A stretch of 35,806 nucleotides of DNA. Origin: Lachnospiraceae bacterium (GTDB taxonomy: Bacteria; Bacillota; Clostridia; Lachnospirales; Lachnospiraceae). The notes under the pieces are model-generated. The model saw only the letters and a program-made list of their open reading frames with translations, was not told the origin of the DNA and did not search any database. Position numbers and translations under genes: made by a program. The stretch covers positions 1 to 35,806 of the forward strand of contig JAETOL010000025.1 in the NCBI GenBank assembly GCA_021771755.1, read 5' to 3'. Positions within the stretch are counted from its first letter, which is position 1, and every line of letters starts with the position of its first letter. Shown in pieces: positions 25,092-31,685 of the stretch.

Positions 25092-25574
25092 ATGCGCAGT
25101 GAAGAAGAAATAAACACAGCTATAGAACAATATGCAGATACCGTAAAAAGAATCTGCATCGTACATTTGAAAAATCATGCAGATACGGAGGACATATTTC
25201 AGACTGTTTTTTTGAAATATGCCCTTAGTTCTGCTGTCTTTGAAAATACAGAGCATGAGAAAGCATGGTTTATCCGTGTGACCATCAATGCCTGCCGGGA
25301 TCTTTTGAGGAGTTTTTTCAGAAGCAGGACAGTGCCTTTGGACGTACTGGCCGATCAGGAGGCTCCTTCTTTTGCGGATAACCGTGAGGTCCTGGATGCG
25401 GTTCTTTCTCTTCCGGCAAAATACAGAGATGTTGTGTATCTGCATTACTACGAAGGTTATACAGCCCCGCAGATCGGAGAAATTCTTGGAAAAAAGACAA
25501 ATACTGTTTATACACTTCTGACCCGGGCAAGAGAACAGCTCAGAAGGCTTCTGGGAGGTGACGAGGATGAATGA
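25092..25574 (+). CDS. ECF-type RNA polymerase sigma factor
   Basis: A 160-residue group 4 (extracytoplasmic function) sigma factor. Region 2 (about 10-75) includes HADTEDIFQTVFLKY and EKAWFIRVTINACRD. Region 4 (about 105-155) includes LPAKYRDVVYLHYYEGYTAP, then QIGEILGKKTNTVYTLLTRAR, the -35-binding HTH. A GGAG site precedes the ATG. It overlaps the next gene by eight bases, the usual coupling to its anti-sigma factor. No copy of its own target promoter could be identified with confidence. Confidence 0.95.
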   Translation: MRSEEEINTAIEQYADTVKRICIVHLKNHADTEDIFQTVFLKYALSSAVFENTEHEKAWFIRVTINACRDLLRSFFRSRTVPLDVLADQEAPSFADNREVLDAVLSLPAKYRDVVYLHYYEGYTAPQIGEILGKKTNTVYTLLTRAREQLRRLLGGDEDE

Positions 25575-26355
25575 ATGGATCAAAAATGCTTTTGATGAGA
25601 TCCACGCAGAGGAAGCATTAAAAGAAAAGACAAGGAGGGCTGTTTTTGAAAAAAGAAAAAAACGTATGTCCGCCCGCCGGCATTATGTGAAATATGCAGC
25701 TGCATCAGCTGCCTGCGGCTTTGTTTTTTTCATAGGCGGAGCCTGGATCTGTTTATCGCCTACGGCACAGATCAGCATTGATATCAATCCTTCTGTGGAA
25801 CTGGGAATCAACCGGTTTGATAAGGTAGTATCTGTAAAAGGACGCAACGAAGACGGCAGTCGGCTGGCAGAAAGGCTGGACGTGCGGTTTGTGGATTATG
25901 AAGAGGCTGTAGAGCAGGTGATGAAGGATGACGGTATTGCAGAGCTTTTGGAGGAAAATGAGGAGGTGACCATTACTGTAGTAGGTCCGGAGAGCGCACA
26001 GTGCAGAAGAATCCTCCCTACAGTACAGAACTGCGTGGACGGATATCAAAATTCCTACTGTTATTATGCACATTCGGAGAAGGTAGAAGAAGCGCATGAT
26101 CTGGGGCTTTCTTATGGGAAATACAGGGCTTATCTGGAATTAAAGGAACTTGATCCGGAGATTTTACCGGAGGACATCAGGGGAATGACTATGAGGGAAA
26201 TCCGCGAATGGGCTCAAAAACTGGAAAATAAAGGAGAAGATACGGAAAAAGCAGAGGATACCGGAATAGGGAAAAATTCTGCCCACAGAAAACAAAAACA
26301 TGGGAATCATATGCAAAAAAATGGTTCCGATCAGAAAAGGCATCATTCCAGATAA
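25567..26355 (+). CDS. RsgI-type transmembrane anti-sigma factor
   Basis: A 262-residue membrane protein. Residues 1-42 are a basic cytoplasmic segment expected to hold the sigma factor, a membrane span follows at about 43-64, then an RsgI-like extracellular domain beginning QISIDINPSVELGINRFDKV. The C terminus (about 220-262) is highly charged and rich in K and H. In studied RsgI proteins the Asn-Pro bond of this motif undergoes self-cleavage; here it would be N74-P75. ATG 25567 is chosen because GGGAGG lies eight bases upstream and because it overlaps the sigma gene; a GTG at 25558 is the alternative. It likely keeps the ECF factor inactive until an envelope signal arrives. Confidence 0.85.
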   Translation: MNEWIKNAFDEIHAEEALKEKTRRAVFEKRKKRMSARRHYVKYAAASAACGFVFFIGGAWICLSPTAQISIDINPSVELGINRFDKVVSVKGRNEDGSRLAERLDVRFVDYEEAVEQVMKDDGIAELLEENEEVTITVVGPESAQCRRILPTVQNCVDGYQNSYCYYAHSEKVEEAHDLGLSYGKYRAYLELKELDPEILPEDIRGMTMREIREWAQKLENKGEDTEKAEDTGIGKNSAHRKQKHGNHMQKNGSDQKRHHSR

Positions 26356-26382
26356 AAGTTGTCACCGGATCAAAAGAATTTC

Positions 26383-26411
26383 TTTACAGAACATTCTCTT
26401 TCTTGTACTAT
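26383..26411 (+). promoter_or_regulatory. Promoter of the thioredoxin-like gene
   Basis: TTTACA (26383-26388), 17 bases, TACTAT (26406-26411): a housekeeping-type promoter, so the redox genes need not depend on the ECF factor, although read-through from upstream is possible. Confidence 0.6.
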
Positions 26412-26447
26412 AAAGGTATAGATTTGTAATGAAAGGAGTTATTCTGG

Positions 26448-27542
26448 ATGAGGAAAATGAATAAAAAAATATCTGTCTGGATGATGGCAGGCGTGCTTGC
26501 ATTTGGAGGAATCTCTGCAGCAGGAGGCGCTGTTCCGGTGCTGGCGGCAGAAGAAAAAAAAGAAGAGAAGGATTCAGAAAAAAAGATCCGTCCGTCGGAT
26601 CTGGTTCTGATGGCGCAGGATAGTTATTCCTATGCAGATATGGGACTTTCTTTTGAACTTCCTAAGCTGCTTCTGGAAAAAATGGAAAAGAAAGAGATCG
26701 CCATGCTTCCGGGAGCAGAGGTTACCGCTGATGGAAACAGTCTGAAATATGGGTTTGTAAGCTGGAGAACCATGAATGAGGAGCAGAGAGAAGCAGAGAT
26801 TGGTTCTGATACTGCAGAATTTGCCGAATGGGTGGAAAGTCTTGGCGTAATAGGATGTCTTGGTGTTTATCAGAAGGAGCTGGAAGAAGATCTGGATAAA
26901 CTCACCGGATGCACAGAGCATGAAAAGATCGGCACCAGTGAGGATGAAGAGTATATCTATTATCTCAGCACAGAGAAAAAGGCAGATGAGGAACTGGTAA
27001 AAGCACTTGGGGAGATTACATACGAGATCAGACCTATGGTTTCTTATAACAGTGAAGGCATGAAAGCCGGTGATCCTACAGGAAGCTTTGTCACAGAGGA
27101 TATCAACGGAGAAGAATACACAGAAAAAATATTCCAGGAGGCAGACCTTACCATGGTCAACGTATTTGCCACCTGGTGCGGCCCCTGTGTCAATGAAATT
27201 CCTCATCTGGCAGAACTGGATAAAAAAATGGAAGAAAAAGGTGTTCAGATTGTCGGTATCGTAATGGATGCGGGAAGTGCAGATGAGAAGGAGGAGGAAG
27301 GTCTCAAAAAAGCACAGACGCTTCAGAAAAAGACAAAAGCAGAATATCCATTCCTTCTGCCGGATTCCGGATACATGAATGGAAGACTTTCTGCGATCCA
27401 GGCCTATCCGGAAACCTTTTTTGTAGATAAAAATGGAAATATTACAGGCGAAACGTACAGTGGAGCACGCAGTCTGGAAGAATGGGAAGAAATCATAAAT
27501 ACAGAACTGGAGAATCTGGAAGCGGCACAGGAGACAGAATGA
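26448..27542 (+). CDS. Secreted TlpA/ResA-like thioredoxin-fold protein with large N-terminal domain
   Basis: A 364-residue exported protein. The signal peptide ends near VLAAE (31-35) and has no lipobox cysteine. Residues 36-205 form an acidic domain I do not recognise. The thioredoxin-like domain (about 208-350) has VNVFATWCGPCVNEIP with the redox pair C244/C247 and a cis-Pro-type AYPETFFVDKNG. TlpA/ResA proteins reduce disulfides outside the membrane. AAAGGAG precedes the ATG. It overlaps the CXXC mini-protein gene by four bases (ATGA), and the Fe-S membrane protein overlaps in turn, so the three are made together. Confidence 0.9.
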   Translation: MRKMNKKISVWMMAGVLAFGGISAAGGAVPVLAAEEKKEEKDSEKKIRPSDLVLMAQDSYSYADMGLSFELPKLLLEKMEKKEIAMLPGAEVTADGNSLKYGFVSWRTMNEEQREAEIGSDTAEFAEWVESLGVIGCLGVYQKELEEDLDKLTGCTEHEKIGTSEDEEYIYYLSTEKKADEELVKALGEITYEIRPMVSYNSEGMKAGDPTGSFVTEDINGEEYTEKIFQEADLTMVNVFATWCGPCVNEIPHLAELDKKMEEKGVQIVGIVMDAGSADEKEEEGLKKAQTLQKKTKAEYPFLLPDSGYMNGRLSAIQAYPETFFVDKNGNITGETYSGARSLEEWEEIINTELENLEAAQETE

Positions 27543-27724
27543 AGGAAAAAAATAAAAAAGGCAGAGAGCTGTCAGGACTCTCTGACAGAACTGCCATGAA
27601 AATTGGAATCGGCATCACGATCCTGGGGCTGATATTTATGGCTTTTGGGATCTGGCGGGGAGAAATGGCAGTTGTCTTTGAAAAAGCAGTAAATATATGC
27701 ATGGAGTGTATTGGCATTGGATAA
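27539..27724 (+). CDS. CD1871A-family CXXC mini-protein
   Basis: A 61-residue protein with a basic N terminus, one membrane span (about 20-38) and a C-terminal CxxC in NICMECIGIG (C54, C57). By the positive-inside rule the CxxC end faces outward, where it could exchange thiols with the TlpA-like protein. The wording of the tail matches the CD1871A CXXC family as I recall it. AGGAG lies five bases before the ATG, which overlaps the previous stop. Its end overlaps the Fe-S protein gene. Confidence 0.85.
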   Translation: MKEKNKKGRELSGLSDRTAMKIGIGITILGLIFMAFGIWRGEMAVVFEKAVNICMECIGIG

Positions 27725-28580
27725 GAAAAAACGTACAAATGAATGGGGGCGCCACAGAGTTCAGATTCTCTGGGCGTTTCTTTCCAACAGCTATCTGGCA
27801 GGTTTTGCAAAGGGCAGGATCTATCAGGGAAAACTGAAAAATCTTTGTGTTCCGGGACTGAACTGCTATTCCTGTCCCGGAGCGCTTGGTTCCTGTCCCG
27901 TAGGAGCCATGCAGGCAGTGGTGGGAAGCTGGAACTTTAAACTGGCTTTTTATGTGGCGGGATTTTTGATGTTTATAGGTGCACTGACCGGACGGTTTGT
28001 CTGTGGCTGGCTTTGTCCTTTTGGACTGATCCAGGATCTGCTGCACAAAATTCCGTTTCTAAAAAAAATCAATACGTTTCCGGGAGACAGGCTTCTCAGA
28101 AAAATGAAATATGTGATCTTTCTTGTTTTTGTCCTTCTGATGCCCATGTTTGTAGTAGATCTTCTGGGACAGGGCGCGCCCTATTTCTGTAAGCTGATAT
28201 GTCCGGCAGGTACGCTGGAGGGAGGGCTTCCGCTGGTGCTTCTCAATAAAGGAATGCGGGGAGCGATTGGATGGCTTTATGCATGGAAGAATGTTCTTTT
28301 GGCTGTGATTCTGATTCTTTCTGTGATTATTTATCGGCCTTTCTGCAAGTATATCTGCCCTCTGGGGGCGGTGTACTCTCTGTTTCAGCCGGTGTCTGTT
28401 TTCCGGTATAAGGTGGATCAGGAACTTTGCACCCATTGCGGCGCCTGTGCAAAAGTATGTAAAATGCAGGTGAATCCTGTGAAAACTCCAAATCATCCGG
28501 AGTGTATCCGATGCGGCCGGTGTACAAAGATTTGTCCTACGGGAGCATTGAATACTAATGTTGGAAAATTCGGAAAATAA
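27717..28580 (+). CDS. NapH/CcoG-like multi-Cys 4Fe-4S membrane protein
   Basis: A membrane polyferredoxin of about 287 residues. Cysteine pairs lie along the membrane part: CYSCPGALGSCP, CGWLCPFGL, FCKLICPAG and FCKYICPLGA. Two ferredoxin-type clusters follow at the C terminus (CTHCGACAKVC and CIRCGRCTKIC). Four to five hydrophobic spans are visible. The NapH family moves electrons across or along the membrane. No ATG fits; TTG 27717 is chosen since GGAG lies 10 bases upstream, with TTG 27711 as the alternative. It overlaps the CXXC mini-protein gene, which suggests it passes electrons to that protein and the TlpA-like protein. This pathway is inference. Confidence 0.87.
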   Translation: MDKKKRTNEWGRHRVQILWAFLSNSYLAGFAKGRIYQGKLKNLCVPGLNCYSCPGALGSCPVGAMQAVVGSWNFKLAFYVAGFLMFIGALTGRFVCGWLCPFGLIQDLLHKIPFLKKINTFPGDRLLRKMKYVIFLVFVLLMPMFVVDLLGQGAPYFCKLICPAGTLEGGLPLVLLNKGMRGAIGWLYAWKNVLLAVILILSVIIYRPFCKYICPLGAVYSLFQPVSVFRYKVDQELCTHCGACAKVCKMQVNPVKTPNHPECIRCGRCTKICPTGALNTNVGKFGK

Positions 28581-28591
28581 AAGAAAAAGAC

Positions 28592-28620
28592 TTGACAAAT
28601 AAAAAAGACAGGCATATAAT
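28592..28620 (+). promoter_or_regulatory. Consensus promoter of the initiator tRNA gene
   Basis: TTGACA (28592-28597), 17 bases, TATAAT (28615-28620): a perfect match to the housekeeping consensus, 38 bases before the tRNA. Confidence 0.92.
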
Positions 28621-28658
28621 TTATACATAAGTAGTATTATGATTGTATAGTGATATGC

Positions 28659-28732
28659 CGCGGGGTGGAGCAGTCCGGAAGCTCGTCGGGCTCATAACCC
28701 GAAGGTCGCAGGTTCAAATCCTGTCCCCGCTA
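28659..28732 (+). tRNA. Initiator tRNA-Met (CAT)
   Basis: A 74-base tRNA. The anticodon loop is CTCATAA on a TCGGG/CCCGA stem with the three G-C pairs specific to initiator tRNA. The D arm has GAGCAGTCCGGAAGCTC and the T arm CAGG-TTCAAAT-CCTG. The acceptor stem CGCGGGG pairs with CCCCGC but leaves position 1 (C) opposite T at 72. The 3' CCA is not encoded. Lack of a 1-72 pair is an initiator feature; most bacteria have C-A here. Confidence 0.93.
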
Positions 28733-28738
28733 CTTTAG

Positions 28739-28770
28739 AAGGTGCCTGATTTCAGGCACTTTTATTTTTA
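28739..28770 (+). terminator. Terminator of the tRNA gene
   Basis: GTGCCTG (28742-28748) pairs with CAGGCAC (28753-28759), with a 4-base loop and a T-rich tail. Confidence 0.9.
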
Positions 28771-28856
28771 TTTAGAAAAGCAGTACATTTAAGGAGTTGG
28801 AAGCGGATTTGTTCTCTTTGTTCTATAATCTGGTTTTACAAAAACACAGATGTGTG

Positions 28857-28865
28857 TGTTATAAT
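28857..28865 (+). promoter_or_regulatory. Extended -10 promoter of the sortase operon
   Basis: TGT-TATAAT (28857-28865). TTTACA lies at 28835-28840 with a long 19-base spacer. It gives a leader of about 135 bases. Confidence 0.55.
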
Positions 28866-28876
28866 TTATGTCAGTG

Positions 28877-28919
28877 GGAGTACAGACTCCGGCGAATAGA
28901 AACTCCTTTGGAACGGAGT
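28877..28919 (+). other. Leader element with alternative pairings upstream of sortase
   Basis: GGAGT (28877), ACTCC (28886), ACTCC (28902) and GGAGT (28915) can form two small hairpins in series. Alternatively ACTCCG (28886-28891) pairs with CGGAGT (28914-28919), and GGAGT (28877) with the second ACTCC, which would make a pseudoknot. No known riboswitch family was recognised. Confidence 0.35.
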
Positions 28920-29005
28920 GGATAAATGCCATATGGAAGGATAAAACTGGTTGCAGGAATTCTTTCAGAACATTATAATAAAGAAAAGAAAAAGGGAGTG
29001 TGATC

Positions 29006-29821
29006 ATGGGAAGACAAAACACAGGCAGATCAAGGAAAAAAAAGAAAAAGGGAGATTTTCTCCTGACATTGGCTCTGATCGTTGCCATTGCGGTATTTTG
29101 CTTTGCAGCATATAATCTGTTTCACATTTATTCTGAGTATAAAAAAGGTACAGATGAATACAATGAGATTGAACAGATGGCAGTAACAGAGAGAGAACCG
29201 GAGCTGGTAGATATGGAGCAGGCAGACGCAGGACCGGTTCCGCCTATTAACGTAGATTTTGATACGCTAAGAGGTATCAACAGCGATGTGATTGGCTGGA
29301 TCTATGTGGAAGCACTGGACAATATCAATTATCCGGTGGTACAGGCAGAGGATAATGAAACGTATCTTCATATGACTTATGAGAAGAATTATAATTTTGC
29401 AGGAACTATTTTTGTAGATTATGAAAACAGCAGTGATTTTAGTGACTGCAACACGCTGATATACGGTCATAATATGAAAAACGGATCTATGTTCGCAAGC
29501 CTGAAAAAATTCACACAGGATGAAGAATTATATAAAAAGAGTAAATATTTTTGGATTTTAACTCCAGAAATGAATTATAGGTATGAGATTGTTTCGGCGT
29601 ATGTAACGGGTGTAAACAGCGATACTTATACCTTGTTTAAAGGACCGGGAGATGAATTCCAGCAGTATCTGAATAACATCAAAGGCTATTCGGAAATTCA
29701 GACAGAGGCTGGTGAAATGACCATTAAGGATAAGATCGTTACTCTTTCTACTTGTACGGGAAATGATGCGACCAGATTTGTAGTACAGGGAAAACAGGTA
29801 AATGCAGTACCAGTAAAATAA
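29006..29821 (+). CDS. Class B sortase
   Basis: A 271-residue membrane transpeptidase that links exported proteins to the cell wall. A very basic N terminus (RKKKKK) and one span (about 18-38) anchor it. The catalytic domain shows H155 (LIYGHNM), C250 (TLSTCTGN) and R257 (ATRFVV). The insertion around FTQDEELYKKSKYF fits class B. GGGAG precedes ATG 29006. No protein with a sorting signal is encoded in the window, so its substrate is unknown. It heads an operon with a sirtuin, DUF951 and DUF308 genes. Confidence 0.92.
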   Translation: MGRQNTGRSRKKKKKGDFLLTLALIVAIAVFCFAAYNLFHIYSEYKKGTDEYNEIEQMAVTEREPELVDMEQADAGPVPPINVDFDTLRGINSDVIGWIYVEALDNINYPVVQAEDNETYLHMTYEKNYNFAGTIFVDYENSSDFSDCNTLIYGHNMKNGSMFASLKKFTQDEELYKKSKYFWILTPEMNYRYEIVSAYVTGVNSDTYTLFKGPGDEFQQYLNNIKGYSEIQTEAGEMTIKDKIVTLSTCTGNDATRFVVQGKQVNAVPVK

Positions 29822-29854
29822 GACAACAAACACAGGGGATAAGGAGGCAGCCAT

Positions 29855-30586
29855 ATGGAGGAGCAGATCATCAAATTGCAGGAGATCATTGACAGATACG
29901 ACAATATCGTGTTTTTTGGAGGGGCAGGCGTATCCACAGAAAGCGGGATACCGGATTTCCGTTCTCAGGACGGCCTCTATCATCAGAAATATGACTATCC
30001 TCCGGAAACAATTTTAAGCCATACGTTTTTTATGAGACGGCCTGAGGAGTTCTATAAGTTTTACAGAGATAAAATGCTTTGTGATACAGCGAAGCCAAAT
30101 GCAGCGCACATGAAACTGGCAGAACTGGAAAAATGCGGGAAACTGAAGGCTGTGATCACGCAGAACATTGATAATCTTCATCAGATGGCAGGCAGCAGAA
30201 AGGTGCTGGAGCTTCACGGCAGTGTATACCGCAATTATTGTATGAAGTGTGGAAAGTTTTATGATTTTTCTTACATAAAAAACAGTACAGGGGTACCGCG
30301 CTGCGAATGTGGCGGAATGGTGAAACCGGATGTAGTCTTATATGAGGAAGGTCTGGATAATCAGACACTGACTGATTCTGTCCGGGCGATTTCACAGGCG
30401 CAGGTACTGATTATTGGCGGAACGTCTCTTGCAGTTTATCCGGCTGCCAGTCTGATCGATTATTTCAGAGGCGACTGTCTGGTAGTGATCAATAAGGCGC
30501 CTACCCCGAGAGACCGCAATGCGGATCTTCTGATCAAAGATCCGATCGGGCAGGTTTTCTCGCAGATCAGGATTAAAGGAGAATAA
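29855..30586 (+). CDS. cobB: NAD-dependent protein deacylase, Sir2 family
   Basis: A 243-residue sirtuin that removes acyl groups from lysine using NAD. NAD-binding motifs are GAGVSTESGIPDFRS and TQNIDNLH, and the catalytic histidine is H121 in LELHGS. The zinc site is C129, C132, C150 and C152; the second pair is C-x-C. PDVVLYEE and GGTSLAVYPA complete the fold. Length fits the bacterial class. AAGGAGG lies nine bases before the ATG. The gene is 33 bases after the sortase gene and six before DUF951. Confidence 0.95.
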   Translation: MEEQIIKLQEIIDRYDNIVFFGGAGVSTESGIPDFRSQDGLYHQKYDYPPETILSHTFFMRRPEEFYKFYRDKMLCDTAKPNAAHMKLAELEKCGKLKAVITQNIDNLHQMAGSRKVLELHGSVYRNYCMKCGKFYDFSYIKNSTGVPRCECGGMVKPDVVLYEEGLDNQTLTDSVRAISQAQVLIIGGTSLAVYPAASLIDYFRGDCLVVINKAPTPRDRNADLLIKDPIGQVFSQIRIKGE

Positions 30587-30591
30587 AAAAG

Positions 30592-30789
30592 ATGGATTAC
30601 ATCTATGAAGTTGGAGACATTGTTACGCTGAAAAAGGGGCATCCTTGCGGAAGTAAGGAATGGGAAATCCTCCGTGTGGGAGCGGATTTTCGGCTGAAAT
30701 GTATGGGATGCGGGCATCAGATCATGGTGCCCCGCAAAATGGTGGAAAAAAACACACGGGGACTGAAGAAAAAAGAACAGCAGAACTGA
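30592..30789 (+). CDS. DUF951 family protein
   Basis: A 65-residue protein with the DUF951 pattern: GDIVTLKKGHPCG at the N terminus, WEILRVGADFRLKCMGCGH in the middle (C19, C37, C40) and a basic tail. Its function is unknown; the three cysteines might bind a metal, and the fold is expected to be a small beta barrel. GGAG lies just upstream, and the gene is six bases after the sirtuin stop, clearly in the same operon. Confidence 0.9.
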   Translation: MDYIYEVGDIVTLKKGHPCGSKEWEILRVGADFRLKCMGCGHQIMVPRKMVEKNTRGLKKKEQQN

Positions 30790-30821
30790 AGAGGCTTCTG
30801 CAGTGAAAGGAGAAGGCGCAT

Positions 30822-31523
30822 ATGCTGGAAAGAATAAATAAAATATTAAAAGGACAGATCGTAACCTCAGTACTTTATACAGCGCTTGGCCTGTGCTTTA
30901 TCCTGATGCCTGTGGATACGGTAAACATCATCTGCAAATTTGTATTCGGAGTGGTACTGATCCTTGCAGGTGTCTATCATATTCTTATCTATGTACTGGA
31001 AAAGATGAATGCTACTCTTCTGGATCTGCTTTCCGGCGGAATGATTCTTGTAATCGGAATTTTCCTGTTCTTTAATCCGCAGATCGTGGTAAAACTTCTT
31101 CCTGTTCTTCTGGGAACCTTTGTGCTGGTGGATTCCATCTGGGTTTTGAAGGGCAGCCTGAAGCTGAAAAAAATCGGGAGAGGCGAATGGAAGATCCTCC
31201 TGATCGGCAGTCTGGTATTTATCGGACTGGGCATTGCCATGATTGTGGATCCTTTTGACATGGTGAAATACACCATGATATTTGCAGGCTGTGTTATGCT
31301 TGCAAACGGTGTGACAGATTTTGTTTTTCTGGTGCTGATGCGCCGGGGAATCAAAAAAGCAGAAACGGCATTGGAAGAGGCTGTGGAAGCTGCGGAAACG
31401 GTAGACGCTGAGTTTTCTCAGGTGCAGGAGGATACAGCGGCCGGGCAGCAGGAGCCGGAGTATGCCCCCTGGAGCTCCGGATCAGAAGTCACCGAGGACG
31501 CAGGGGAAAATACGAAAGATTGA
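30822..31523 (+). CDS. DUF308/HdeD-like membrane protein
   Basis: A 233-residue membrane protein with about six spans in three pairs between residues 10 and 180 (for example SVLYTALGLCFILMPV and LIGSLVFIGLGIAMIV). An acidic cytoplasmic tail follows (about 185-233). The paired-span repeat with D-P or P-x-D turns is typical of DUF308 (HdeD in E. coli, linked to acid resistance). The role here is unknown. AAAGGAG precedes the ATG. It is the last gene of the sortase operon; only a weak A/T-rich inverted repeat (31530-31582) follows as a possible terminator. Confidence 0.82.
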   Translation: MLERINKILKGQIVTSVLYTALGLCFILMPVDTVNIICKFVFGVVLILAGVYHILIYVLEKMNATLLDLLSGGMILVIGIFLFFNPQIVVKLLPVLLGTFVLVDSIWVLKGSLKLKKIGRGEWKILLIGSLVFIGLGIAMIVDPFDMVKYTMIFAGCVMLANGVTDFVFLVLMRRGIKKAETALEEAVEAAETVDAEFSQVQEDTAAGQQEPEYAPWSSGSEVTEDAGENTKD

Positions 31524-31529
31524 ATATAG

Positions 31530-31582
31530 GATAAAAAAACAACATGAACATGAAAAAGAAACATATTTCTTGATTTTTTATC
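31530..31582 (+). terminator. Weak A/T-rich inverted repeat after the sortase operon
   Basis: GATAAAAAA (31530-31538) and TTTTTTATC (31574-31582) enclose a smaller AAGAAA/TTTCTT hairpin. It has low G+C and no clean T-run, so termination would be inefficient. Confidence 0.3.
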
Positions 31583-31583
31583 A

Positions 31584-31612
31584 TGGCAGATCATCCTCTC
31601 TGATTCTATAAT
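31584..31612 (+). promoter_or_regulatory. Possible promoter of the ABC transporter operon
   Basis: TATAAT (31607-31612) has a poor -35 (TGGCAG, 31584-31589) at 17 bases, as often seen when an activator is needed. The leader is about 70 bases. Confidence 0.5.
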
Positions 31613-31685
31613 AAAGACAAGTTAAATCGAACGAGAAGTACCCAATTATTTAGCTGTATTTTATAGAAAAGGAGAGGATTTTACT

